Shown piece by piece: positions 14,114 to 21,869 of a stretch of DNA of 36,566 nt (position 1 is its first letter; every line of letters begins with the position of its first letter). The position numbers and the translations under genes were made by a program. Below the pieces are notes generated by a model. That model made no database searches. It was not told the origin of the DNA and saw nothing but the letters and a program-made list of their open reading frames with translations. Location of the stretch: positions 1-36,566 of the forward strand of contig JBCCAA010000032.1 of NCBI GenBank assembly GCA_039815055.1. Reading direction: 5' to 3'. This DNA comes from UBA5336 sp039815055. GTDB lineage: Bacteria; Pseudomonadota; Alphaproteobacteria; Caulobacterales; Hyphomonadaceae.

Positions 14114-15814
14114 CTAAAGCCCCCAGTCGCGCATCAGGATCTGAGCGAGGCGCCCGGTCCGCTGACGCACAACATCGGCCGTCCAGGCTTCTTGATGCTC
14201 CAGGTCACGAGTCAAGGCGAAGTGGGCGGCGCCAGAACCATTGAAATAGACCTTCTTCTTGGAGCGGTAATCCAGCCGATCCGCGAGTTGATTGTCTGAA
14301 TGGGGTAGCAGGATAAAGTTGCCGAGCGTATCGCAAAGCTCCCGGCGCTTGGCCGGATCTGGCCACACCATATGCCAATAACTGCCTTCTCCCGGGTTTC
14401 TGGGAAGAACGTGTTCCACCGTGGCGTCGGCTTCCGGGGGCAATGTTCGCCCACCATCGAGCGCGGCATTCAGGCGAAGCGCCATAGCGCGCCGTTGGCC
14501 GAACGTTGCAAAACGGCCCTCTAGTCGCTCGCGGATGCGCCGCACTTCATCGCGCGAGATGGAGAGGGGACTGTTCTTGGAGAACAGTGTCTGCGGCGAA
14601 TCCAGCGCTTCCACCACGCGTTTGTAGCGACGATCACGCTGGTCTTTTTTCGGTACAATGAGCTGGAGTACGAATGAAAGCCGTTCGAGTTGTTGAAAGA
14701 ACTCTACAGCGGAGCCTGTCTGATCGCGGTGTTGGACGAGAAATTTCAGCGCCGGTGCGCGCCAGCTTTGATGGTCCAGAGCCCGCATGCGATTCACATA
14801 GGCGGCCACGGCGTTGGACAGGTCTCCGAACTGAACTTTCCCGGTCGTGATCTCCAGATATGCCGTCACATGCCGGGGCAGAATATCATCCAGGAAAGGG
14901 CGCGCCCCGACTTTCGGAATAACGCTTTGGCGGAGCCCCGCTATGAGGTCCCCTTTGGCGGAGCGATCATATAGCACGCGCAACTGGCGCAACAGATCAT
15001 CGAAGGCGGCCCCGCCAATTAGCGCTTCATACTCGGCCCATTTTGCACCGTAGCGATTGGCTTCTTCCAGCGAGAGTTCGGCGCGTTCGAAAATGTCCGT
15101 CTTTATGATGTCATGGGCGTTCGGCGCTTTCCCGCGGTCATTCAGGACCCGAAAGACCTTGTATCCCATGTCCCGGTTTTCCACCGTGACCTCCACCATG
15201 GCGCAGCGTGTGACGATGGTATCGGCCAAATGGCGACGTTCGTTCTCGGGCAGTTTCTCAAGTTCGCGTGCAAAGCCAATGGCGACGTCGGACATTCGGC
15301 GCTGGCTCGCGCTTTCGTGGGGCTCGTCTCGCACCGTGTGGGCGCGCCCCGGACTTTGGATCGTGGCTCTGAAAAAGTCGCCATCAAGATGATTGAGCAC
15401 AAGCCGCCAGCCCGCCGCAGCGTTTGGCGTGGCGCTTATCGCGATCAGGTCGTGGAGCGCTTTTGCGCGCGCTTGATCGGTCTCCAGGTCGCGCAAAACC
15501 GCAAGGAGTATGGTCAGCGTTGTCAGCCTTTGTTGTCCGTCAACGATTTCGGTCGCTTGTCCGGGTTCATTTACGATCACCACAGCGCCAATGAAGTGGA
15601 CAAGCCCGGACTCCATCGCCTCCGTCAGATCGGCGAGCAGCGCCATCGCTTCGCGCTCACCCCACGAGTAGCTGCGCTGATAGGCGGGAAGCGCGAGCCG
15701 CCTTTCGGGCCCGAGCATCTGCGCTACATTCAGCGTCCGCGACCCGATACCTATTGCCTGAAGCGATCTGTCCATAATTTCATCGCTAGCGGTTTCGCTG
15801 CGGGCGCTCAACAC
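14114..15814 (-). CDS. GmrSD-type DUF262/DUF1524 protein (putative type IV restriction / defence nuclease)
   Basis: A 566-residue protein. The N-terminal DUF262 domain shows LPAYQRSYSWGE, HFIGAVVIV and the hallmark VDGQQRLTTL, a DGQQR nucleotide-binding/hydrolysis motif. The C-terminal DUF1524 HNH-like nuclease domain shows VEHVLPRNP, then LGNFILL, an Asn and a Lys (RSKKKVYF), the expected H-x-x-P...N...K arrangement. Fused DUF262-DUF1524 proteins include GmrSD, which cuts glucosylated hydroxymethylcytosine DNA, and SspE-type effectors tied to DNA phosphorothioation; no dnd/ssp genes are seen here. GTG 15814 is the longest start; ATG 15775 (before DRSLQ) is a reasonable alternative, and neither has a clear ribosome binding site. 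Confidence 0.85.
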   Translation of the reverse strand: MLSARSETASDEIMDRSLQAIGIGSRTLNVAQMLGPERRLALPAYQRSYSWGEREAMALLADLTEAMESGLVHFIGAVVIVNEPGQATEIVDGQQRLTTLTILLAVLRDLETDQARAKALHDLIAISATPNAAAGWRLVLNHLDGDFFRATIQSPGRAHTVRDEPHESASQRRMSDVAIGFARELEKLPENERRHLADTIVTRCAMVEVTVENRDMGYKVFRVLNDRGKAPNAHDIIKTDIFERAELSLEEANRYGAKWAEYEALIGGAAFDDLLRQLRVLYDRSAKGDLIAGLRQSVIPKVGARPFLDDILPRHVTAYLEITTGKVQFGDLSNAVAAYVNRMRALDHQSWRAPALKFLVQHRDQTGSAVEFFQQLERLSFVLQLIVPKKDQRDRRYKRVVEALDSPQTLFSKNSPLSISRDEVRRIRERLEGRFATFGQRRAMALRLNAALDGGRTLPPEADATVEHVLPRNPGEGSYWHMVWPDPAKRRELCDTLGNFILLPHSDNQLADRLDYRSKKKVYFNGSGAAHFALTRDLEHQEAWTADVVRQRTGRLAQILMRDWGL

Positions 15815-15964
15815 GGTTTTGTGATCGTGACTGCTGATTACGGGTAGAGTGTGACAGGAGGACCACTGATGAATTGGTCAGTGGTGCTGCCATGCCCATT
15901 GTGCGCGCTTCATGGCTTGGAATCAGAATAAGGGTGAAACGTGGTTGAATAAGGTTGCGTCGCC

Positions 15965-16684
15965 ATGGTGCGGGCTTTTGGACTTTTCATTGCGCTCTGG
16001 GCACTCGCCGCGTGCGGCGACAGCGCACCTGTCTCCGCGCTGACCGAGTCGGCAACGTTGGACATAGCGCCGACAGATTTCGCCCTTGTTCGGTGTTCGG
16101 AGACTGCGGAGTCAGTGCCATGCCTGGTCATTCATGCTGGCGGCAAATCGGTGCTGATCGGGGCGCCGGCGGGCGCATTGGCCTCGCTGCAACGCCAGGG
16201 CATTGAGGTGCCAGACATGGTGTTGTTGCCAGATTTGATGCCCTCTAGTCTGAACGGGTTGGTTGAATTGCGAAACCAGACCTGGCAGGCGGGCAGGCTA
16301 GGCCCTTTGCCGGTGATCGGTCCTGTCGGAACCCGAGAGGTGACCGCGCATTTGAACGCAGCCTTCGTGATCCCCGATGCGGAGCGCTTTGCCGTTAAGC
16401 CGCCGCCTGGGGGATTTGAAGCGGCGCTGATTGCGGGCGCCGACGCGCCGCCTGCTGAAGGGTTTGATACCGGTGATCTAAAGGTCCTGGCGGTCCCGTC
16501 GCCCACCGGAACACTCACCTTTCACGTGGAATATGGAGGAAGGCGACTTGTTCTTGGGACGTGCGACAGCTCGGATCAACCAGTTGCAGACCTTGTTGTT
16601 TCAATGGTCTGCGACGGCGCGATGCGCAGCTATGACTGGCCTTTCGAGACGCCGATGACCAAGATTTCGACGATGATCGAATAG
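15965..16684 (+). CDS. Predicted lipoprotein with a metal-site-less metallo-beta-lactamase-like fold
   Basis: A 239-residue protein with lipobox L-A-A-C17 after a hydrophobic signal. The remainder follows the order of RNase Z/arylsulfatase-like metallo-beta-lactamase proteins: a strand-turn GGKSVLIGAPAGAL (where active enzymes have a D-C-G), a helix and strand LQRQGIEVPDMVLLP, then the segment that normally reads T-H-x-H-x-D-H, here PDLMPSSLNGL (89-99), and next GPLPVIGPVGTREV. All four ligand positions (H, H, D, H) appear as D, M, S, S. The later strand RRLVLGTCDSSDQ also lacks the usual G-D. I infer a periplasmic, catalytically dead binding or structural protein. It lies between the GmrSD-like gene and the EAL gene. 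Confidence 0.72.
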   Translation: MVRAFGLFIALWALAACGDSAPVSALTESATLDIAPTDFALVRCSETAESVPCLVIHAGGKSVLIGAPAGALASLQRQGIEVPDMVLLPDLMPSSLNGLVELRNQTWQAGRLGPLPVIGPVGTREVTAHLNAAFVIPDAERFAVKPPPGGFEAALIAGADAPPAEGFDTGDLKVLAVPSPTGTLTFHVEYGGRRLVLGTCDSSDQPVADLVVSMVCDGAMRSYDWPFETPMTKISTMIE

Positions 16685-16694
16685 AAACAAATAT

Positions 16695-16741
16695 GTTCAA
16701 AGCAGCGGAAAACAGCGTATAGGCTGCTCAACCCTTTGAAC
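16695..16741. repeat. Imperfect inverted repeat downstream of the MBL-like lipoprotein
   Basis: Arms GTTCAAAGCAGC (16695-16706) and GCTGCT (16723-16728) plus TTTGAAC (16735-16741) can pair as a bipartite stem: AGCAGC with GCTGCT, and the outer GTTCAA with TTGAAC after a bulge on the 3' side. It sits just after the lipoprotein stop, where it could be a terminator or transcript-end stabiliser, though no T-run follows. Confidence 0.35.
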
Positions 16742-16810
16742 TTCGGGTAAAACGTTAACTTCTGGGCACTATCGATTAAGCTTTGTAGGCGTAGCAATCA
16801 GGTTTGGGGC

Positions 16811-18073
16811 ATGAAGGCGTTTTTGTTTCTGGTGTACATCGCCCTGGGCGCAGGTGCAGGCTGGGCGGCATTCACCTATGGCGGTTATGAGCTTCAATTT
16901 GCTGGCATTGGCGGCGCGCTCATCACGTTGGCCTTGGGCCAGGCACACCTGTTTATCTCCGGTGGGCGAGACGAGTCTATTGATACGCAACTGGCTGATG
17001 TAGGCGCAGCCCAGGACAGCAGTTCGCGCCGGATCGACGTGCTTGAGGCACGCACCGATGCCGTGGAGACGACCGTAAAGCATGAGTTGACTGAGCGCCG
17101 CGATGCACTTGTGAGTGAAATGAAACAGCTGGAAGGCCTCATTGAACGGCTGTCAGACAGCTTCGAGGCGAGGCTAACCGGCGCATCAGAGACCGGCATC
17201 AACGCCATTCCTGGCAACGGTGCAATGGCCGTGGGGCGCCCTGTGCCTGTGGACGCTGCACTTCGCGACGTGAAATCTGCCTTGGACGACGCCCGGGTCG
17301 ACCTTCACCTTCAACCCATTGTGTCCTTGCCGCAAAGACGCGTGTCTTTCTATGAGGGACTTACGCGCCTGCGCCGTGAAGATGGCTCTCTTATACTCCC
17401 AGCAGAATTCCTGGACGCCGCGCGCCGCGCACGTCTTCTTGGCATCATCGATACGTTGACCTTGTTCCGCTGCGTCGAGATCGTCCGCCGTCTTCATCGC
17501 AAAGACAGGCGCGTCGGCGTGTTTTGCAACATTTCGGGCACATCTTTGGATGATGACCAGTTCTTCCCCTTCTTCCTGGACTTCATCTCCCAGCACCGCG
17601 ATCTGTCGGGCGCTGTGATTTTTGAGATGCGCGCTGATCGTTTCGAGCAGCGCTCACGCCAAATGCGCGAGAACATGGACAAGCTGGCCGCGCTCGGCTT
17701 TCGCTTCTCCCTCGACCATGCCTCGACGCTGGCGTTGGATTTGCCGCGACTTCAAGATGCTGGCGTGCGGTTTGTGAAGTTTGATGGCGGTCAGCTAATC
17801 GACCAGTTGCGCGACCCCAAAGGCCCGCGTCCGACCTCTTCGATCCTGGCGCAGATCAGCGGAGAGGATGTGTCGGCAGTGTTCTCACGATATGGCGTCA
17901 CCATGATCGCCGAAAAGCTGGAAGACGAAGCTGGCGTCGTTGAGATCCTCGAATATGGTATCCCCTATGGCCAAGGCCATGTTTTCGGGTCGCCGCGGCC
18001 GATCAAGGCCTCATTGATGGAAGAAACAGCACCGCCGAGTGATTTTCGGCGCCGGATTTCCACCTTCGGTTAA
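16811..18073 (+). CDS. tipF: TipF-like membrane protein with degenerate EAL domain
   Basis: A 420-residue protein with two N-terminal membrane helices (about 3-22 and 30-50), a coiled coil (about 55-120) and a C-terminal EAL domain (about 150-405). This is the layout of Caulobacter TipF, a c-di-GMP-binding protein that places the flagellum at the pole. EAL features: EGL (E182) in place of EAL, N240 in FCNISG, E272 in FEM, LDHAS at 301-305 where active phosphodiesterases have DDFG, VKFDG, AEKLED in place of AEGVE, and QGHVFGSP. Replacement of the second Asp of the DD pair and the other changes argue for a c-di-GMP receptor rather than an active phosphodiesterase. The identification with TipF rests on architecture from memory; no flagellar gene is adjacent. 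Confidence 0.7.
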   Translation: MKAFLFLVYIALGAGAGWAAFTYGGYELQFAGIGGALITLALGQAHLFISGGRDESIDTQLADVGAAQDSSSRRIDVLEARTDAVETTVKHELTERRDALVSEMKQLEGLIERLSDSFEARLTGASETGINAIPGNGAMAVGRPVPVDAALRDVKSALDDARVDLHLQPIVSLPQRRVSFYEGLTRLRREDGSLILPAEFLDAARRARLLGIIDTLTLFRCVEIVRRLHRKDRRVGVFCNISGTSLDDDQFFPFFLDFISQHRDLSGAVIFEMRADRFEQRSRQMRENMDKLAALGFRFSLDHASTLALDLPRLQDAGVRFVKFDGGQLIDQLRDPKGPRPTSSILAQISGEDVSAVFSRYGVTMIAEKLEDEAGVVEILEYGIPYGQGHVFGSPRPIKASLMEETAPPSDFRRRISTFG

Positions 18074-18096
18074 ATCGCCTGTGCTAAAGCGCCGCC

Positions 18097-19092
18097 ATGA
18101 GTAAAGTGCTTGTAACGGGCGGAGCAGGCTATATCGGCTCCCATGTAGTGTATGCCTTGCTGGATGCGGGCGAGACACCTGTTGTCGTCGACAATTTGAC
18201 CACCGGAAACGCATTTGCGGTGCCATCTGAAGTGCGGTTCGCGCGATTGGATGTCGGCGACGAGGCCGGTATTATGGCGCTGATCCGCGAGGAAGGCATC
18301 GACGCGGTCATGCACTTTGCGGCCTTCAGCCTGGTGGCCGAAAGTACTGAACGCCCGCTCGATTATTACATCAACAACACCGCAAACACGGCCAAGCTCT
18401 GGCGGGCCTGCCAGCGTATGGGTGTCAAACATGTCGTGTTTTCATCCACGGCTGCGACCTATGGCGATGTCGGCCTTGAGCCCGTTGCGGAAGAGGCCGA
18501 AACGCGGCCCGTCAATCCATATGGCTGGTCGAAACTGTTCAGTGAACAGACCCTGCACGACGCCTTGCAGACCAGCGATATGGAGGCGGCGATCCTGCGC
18601 TATTTCAATGTCGCGGGCGCCGATGCTGCGTTGCGGACCGGGCAAGCCACCCATGTTGCGACGCACCTTGTGAAAGTGGCGGCCGAGGTAGTTGTTGGCA
18701 AACGGACCGGCATGACGATCAATGGCGACGACTACGCCACGCCGGACGGTACGTGTGTACGTGACTACATCCATGTTGTGGACCTTGCGAACGCCCATTT
18801 GGCTGCGCTGAACTATTTGCGCGGTGGGGGAAGCACACTGACGCTGAATGCGGGGTATGGTCACGGGCTTTCGGTGAAACAGGTGGTCGATGCCATTGGA
18901 CGGGTGACTGGCTCTCCTCTGGATGCCCCCATTGGGCCGCGCCGGGCAGGTGATCCAGCGTCCATCGTGGCGGATGTCGGCCGGATCAAACAGATCCTAA
19001 ACTGGTCCCCTATCCATGACGATATCGATGAAATCGTTGGCTCTGCGATTGCCTGGGAACAAAAGCTGCTTGAGATCAAGGAAAAGCGCTAG
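18097..19092 (+). CDS. galE: UDP-glucose 4-epimerase
   Basis: A 331-residue extended SDR with the GalE signature: TGGAGYIGSH (7-16), VDNLTTGN, HFAAFSLVAES, SSTAATYG and the catalytic Y142-x3-K146 (YGWSK), followed by RYFNVAGA and the DYATPDGTCVRDYIHV segment that is diagnostic for GalE. It interconverts UDP-glucose and UDP-galactose. galK and galT are 4.5 kb away on the other strand, completing a Leloir pathway in the window. It starts 23 bases after the EAL gene. Its 3' end overlaps the opposing DUF2064 gene by 17 bases. Confidence 0.95.
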   Translation: MSKVLVTGGAGYIGSHVVYALLDAGETPVVVDNLTTGNAFAVPSEVRFARLDVGDEAGIMALIREEGIDAVMHFAAFSLVAESTERPLDYYINNTANTAKLWRACQRMGVKHVVFSSTAATYGDVGLEPVAEEAETRPVNPYGWSKLFSEQTLHDALQTSDMEAAILRYFNVAGADAALRTGQATHVATHLVKVAAEVVVGKRTGMTINGDDYATPDGTCVRDYIHVVDLANAHLAALNYLRGGGSTLTLNAGYGHGLSVKQVVDAIGRVTGSPLDAPIGPRRAGDPASIVADVGRIKQILNWSPIHDDIDEIVGSAIAWEQKLLEIKEKR

Positions 19093-19678
19093 CAGCGGTC
19101 CAGGTCGCCCAATCATCGGCATCATCAATGTCGATCAGAGAGGGCAGGCGGTGCACCGAGACGCGTACTGGCACGTTTGCCATGATGTCCTCAAGGGTTT
19201 GTGGATGAGACCAACGTACCTCGCTAAAAGGATGGTTTGCTTTCAGTCCTTTCCACAGACCCAGAAGCCAGAATCCGCCATCTCTGGAGGGACCAACGGC
19301 AACCTGACCCGGTTTGGTCGCTTTGATCGCCCGCCAGATCAGACGCGCTGAGATGTTTGGCGTATCTCCGCCAATAAAGATTACGGGTCCGCGCGGCGCA
19401 GCCTCATAGGCGCGTGCGAGTCGGTCGCCGAGATCGCCCGGACCTTGTGGGATACGGGGCAGGTGCCGACCTGAGGGCGTGAATTCGGCCCATACCGATT
19501 TTGCCGGCGCCGTGCTGATCACTGCGGTCCAACGTGGGTCCGACGCGGCCTTGAGACTTCGCTCCAGCGTAAACCGCGCAATGCGGCGAGCCTCTGTCCG
19601 GTTCAGGCTGCGGGCAAGCCGCGTCTTTGACAGACCCATGCGTGGCGGTTTGGCGAAGACAAAGACGGTGGCAGTCAT
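19076..19678 (-). CDS. TIGR04282-type (DUF2064) nucleotidyl/glycosyltransferase
   Basis: A 200-residue GT-A-fold protein with the N-terminal nucleotide-binding signature FAKPPRMGLSKTRLA, similar to MobA/CofC-type nucleotidyltransferases, and the metal-binding GGDTP, then GPSRDGGFWLLG. Members of TIGR04282 often occur beside a TIGR04283 family-2 glycosyltransferase, in some genomes with arsenosugar genes. A TIGR04283-like gene lies at 20292-20975 here, but a + strand lipoprotein is placed between them. ATG 19678 is chosen because the conserved domain begins directly there and AGGA lies just upstream; the frame is open further but lies within the divergent lipoprotein's region. No arsenic gene is visible, so the substrate is unknown. 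Confidence 0.8.
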   Translation of the reverse strand: MTATVFVFAKPPRMGLSKTRLARSLNRTEARRIARFTLERSLKAASDPRWTAVISTAPAKSVWAEFTPSGRHLPRIPQGPGDLGDRLARAYEAAPRGPVIFIGGDTPNISARLIWRAIKATKPGQVAVGPSRDGGFWLLGLWKGLKANHPFSEVRWSHPQTLEDIMANVPVRVSVHRLPSLIDIDDADDWATWTAASAFP

Positions 19679-19739
19679 GTTCCTGCCACCAACTGGCGCA
19701 AGTCTGGTCATTGGTCTAGCCACCGGGTGGAGGAGGCAA

Positions 19740-20288
19740 TTGAAAATACGGATCGTTTCAGCCGTGTCGGCCTGCGCAGCTCTAACAGCTTGTTTTGCGT
19801 CCGAGGAATCCCTAATTGCCGATGGAGAAGGGGTCTTGCCGGTCGACAGTGCGATCACACTATGCGTCGAACAAGACAGTCCCTGTTTGGAGCTTGTGGT
19901 GGACGGTGACGGCTATTCAAGCGCACCTGGCACACCGCAAGACCAATCTGGCCGCGTGCGATTTGCACCGCTTACCCAACGCGCGGGCCGACAGGTTTTC
20001 ATCCTGGAGGTCTGGCCCGAGGGAAGCGGCGGCTATTTGTATCTGATTGCCCGTCGACACCCGTCACCCATTATCGACCGGTCCAGCCTGCAATTGGCAT
20101 CTCCCGACTGTATCGACCTGAAAGACAGCGCCGTGGTCGCGTTTGAATCGGTGGGCGGCGAAATTTCACGCGGCATGATCTCTACCTGCCTGGCGCCAAA
20201 TTTGGACGTACTTCGAACAGCGTTCCTCACCACTTATGGGCCAGACATGGGGAATGACTCCTGGTGGAACACCATGTCAGAGCGTTGA
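19740..20288 (+). CDS. Small predicted lipoprotein, unknown function
   Basis: The 182-residue reading frame starts with TTG 19740, preceded by a strong GGAGGAGG ribosome binding site (19729-19736). The N-terminus is a typical lipoprotein signal: K-I-R, a hydrophobic stretch and lipobox L-T-A-C18. The mature part contains four further cysteines (in LCVEQD, PCLEL, DCIDL and TCLAP) that may form disulfides, and a hydrophobic beta-strand-like segment around QVFILEVWPEG. I do not recognise a family. It is divergent from the DUF2064 gene (61-base gap) and converges on the family-2 glycosyltransferase with a 3-base gap. Confidence 0.72.
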   Translation: MKIRIVSAVSACAALTACFASEESLIADGEGVLPVDSAITLCVEQDSPCLELVVDGDGYSSAPGTPQDQSGRVRFAPLTQRAGRQVFILEVWPEGSGGYLYLIARRHPSPIIDRSSLQLASPDCIDLKDSAVVAFESVGGEISRGMISTCLAPNLDVLRTAFLTTYGPDMGNDSWWNTMSER

Positions 20289-20291
20289 GGT

Positions 20292-20975
20292 TTAAGAGTA
20301 ACGCTTGGCCAGGTCCTCAGGGTCGGCGCCCAGGAGATACCGAGTGATCAGCCAGGCATTGCCATAGGCGCGCTTGCGCCAACCATCGCGCTCATACTTC
20401 TCTGCGCTGGTGCGGGCCTCTGCCGAGAGCAGGGTTATGCGGCGTTTGCCGATGGCGCGAATGATAGCCACGTCTTCCATGAGTGGAACATCAGGATAGC
20501 CACCCACCTGTTCATAGAGCGCGCGGGAAATCAGCAATCCCTGGTCGCCATAGGGCAATCCCAACCAACGTGTTCGACGATTAGCCCGGCCCGCCAGCCA
20601 TTTCGCTTCACTTGCATCGGATCGATACGCCAGCGTGAAACAGGCCGCCTTTCCGGGGCGTTGTTCGATATGGTGGCCAGCGCGCTCTACCCAATCTGGC
20701 GAGAGTGCTGTGTCTGCGTGCAGGAACAATAGCCAGTCGCCCCGCGCTGCTTCGGCGCCTGCAATCTGCTGTTTCGCGCGGCCTCTGTCTGAGGCGATGA
20801 CGGTGCAGCCAGCCGCGTCTGCCATGCGGGTTGATTCATCGCTGCTGCCACCGTCCACAAGGATGACTTCGCGGATCAGACTGGCCGCAAGGCCCGGCAT
20901 CAAACTATCCAGACAAAGCGGCAACTCGCGCGCGGCATTGAACGCCGGGATGATGACGGAGAGTGGTGCCGGCAT
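20292..20975 (-). CDS. Family 2 glycosyltransferase, TIGR04283-like
   Basis: A 227-residue GT-A glycosyltransferase. Motifs: LSVIIPAFNA at the N-terminus, ILVDGGSSDES (nucleotide binding), then GDWLLFLHADTAL, where H-A-D is the family's D-x-D equivalent, and PLMEDVAIIRAIG with the E-D catalytic region. No membrane helix is clear, so it is probably a cytoplasmic or peripheral enzyme. TIGR04283 proteins are typically partnered with TIGR04282 proteins such as the one at 19076-19678. The ATG overlaps the TAA of the uracil-DNA glycosylase gene (TAATG), so the two are translationally coupled. Acceptor and donor are not known. Confidence 0.88.
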   Translation of the reverse strand: MPAPLSVIIPAFNAARELPLCLDSLMPGLAASLIREVILVDGGSSDESTRMADAAGCTVIASDRGRAKQQIAGAEAARGDWLLFLHADTALSPDWVERAGHHIEQRPGKAACFTLAYRSDASEAKWLAGRANRRTRWLGLPYGDQGLLISRALYEQVGGYPDVPLMEDVAIIRAIGKRRITLLSAEARTSAEKYERDGWRKRAYGNAWLITRYLLGADPEDLAKRYS

Positions 20976-21769
20976 TAGTCTAACTTAATCCCGAACTCCC
21001 CCATTCGCCGCTCAATCATCTGCAAATCACGCCAGGCTCGGGATTTTTCTTGCGGGCGGCGAAGCAGAAAAGCCGGATGTAGAATTGGGAACAGTCGTCC
21101 CTCAGCCCCGCCGGGCGTATTGAACTCATGCTCTGTGCCGCGCAGCTTCATAATGCCGGTCGAGACTCCCAACAGCGCTTTGGCTGGCACCGCGCCCGCG
21201 GCGATGATGAATTTCGGCGCCGTGATCTCAATCATCCGATCGACGAAAGGGCGGCAGACCTTGAGCTCGTCGGCCTCGGGATTGCGATTGTTGGGTGGGC
21301 GCCAGTAATTCACATTGGTGATCAGCGTGTTTGCTTCGCGCGACAGATTGATCGCCGCCAACATACGGTCCAGCAACTGACCTGCCTTGCCAACGAACGG
21401 CTTGCCTGTGCGATCTTCTTCCGCGCCGGGGCCTTCGCCGATCACCATGATGTCGGCGCCAACGGCGCCATCAAACACCACCGTGGTCTGGCACCCGGCT
21501 TTGAGTGGGCAGCCTTCAAACGCTGTTATCGCTTTAACCAGCTCTTCCATCGTTGTGCAGGCCGCGGCGACAGACTTGGCATCAGCGGCTGCTGCTTCGG
21601 GATCCTGAGCCTTGCGCGGCAACGGTACGGACGCCTTTGGGGAAGAAGCCTTCTCAACGGTTTGTGCCCGCGCATAGGCCTTCATTACGTCGCTATCAGC
21701 GGCCACGCCCATCTCGCCCCACCAGTCGGTGAGGGCGGTTAACGCAAGGTCAGGAGAGGGTTCGGGCAT
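20975..21769 (-). CDS. Uracil-DNA glycosylase, family 4-like
   Basis: A 264-residue protein. The UDG superfamily motifs are clear: GEGPGAEED (111-119) followed by KPFVGKAGQLLDRML, then NVNYWRPPNNRNP, and the C-terminal motif HPAFLLRRP. It removes uracil from DNA as the first step of base-excision repair. Cysteines are at 71, 87, 93 and 172; the canonical third iron-sulfur cysteine just before R-P-P is Trp156, so the metal site differs from the classical family-4 arrangement, as I recall for many alphaproteobacterial members. The N-terminal 75 residues are low-complexity (Ala/Pro/Lys). ATG 21769 fits the domain start; upstream sequence diverges to the ETF-QO gene. Confidence 0.9.
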   Translation of the reverse strand: MPEPSPDLALTALTDWWGEMGVAADSDVMKAYARAQTVEKASSPKASVPLPRKAQDPEAAAADAKSVAAACTTMEELVKAITAFEGCPLKAGCQTTVVFDGAVGADIMVIGEGPGAEEDRTGKPFVGKAGQLLDRMLAAINLSREANTLITNVNYWRPPNNRNPEADELKVCRPFVDRMIEITAPKFIIAAGAVPAKALLGVSTGIMKLRGTEHEFNTPGGAEGRLFPILHPAFLLRRPQEKSRAWRDLQMIERRMGEFGIKLD

Positions 21770-21869
21770 TGCGACGCAGTGGATTTCAGGTAGAGGCGGA
21801 AATAAATCTTTGGAAATTACGCTTATAGGGCAAGGCGGCGCGTGTGCACCAGCCGTGGAGGAAGAGAAC

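Noticed and set aside
15113..15847. 244-codon + strand open frame within the GmrSD-like gene
   Set aside because: It is antisense to a gene with clear DUF262 motifs, has no recognisable domain and no ribosome binding site.
19479..19739. Longer N-terminus for the lipoprotein at 19740-20288
   Set aside because: It would overlap the divergent DUF2064 gene and place a lipoprotein signal in mid-protein; the TTG at 19740 has a strong GGAGGAGG site and puts the signal peptide at the start.
21729..21869. Longer N-terminus for ETF-QO
   Set aside because: It would overlap the uracil-DNA glycosylase start; ATG 21870 has an excellent ribosome binding site and matches the family's normal length.
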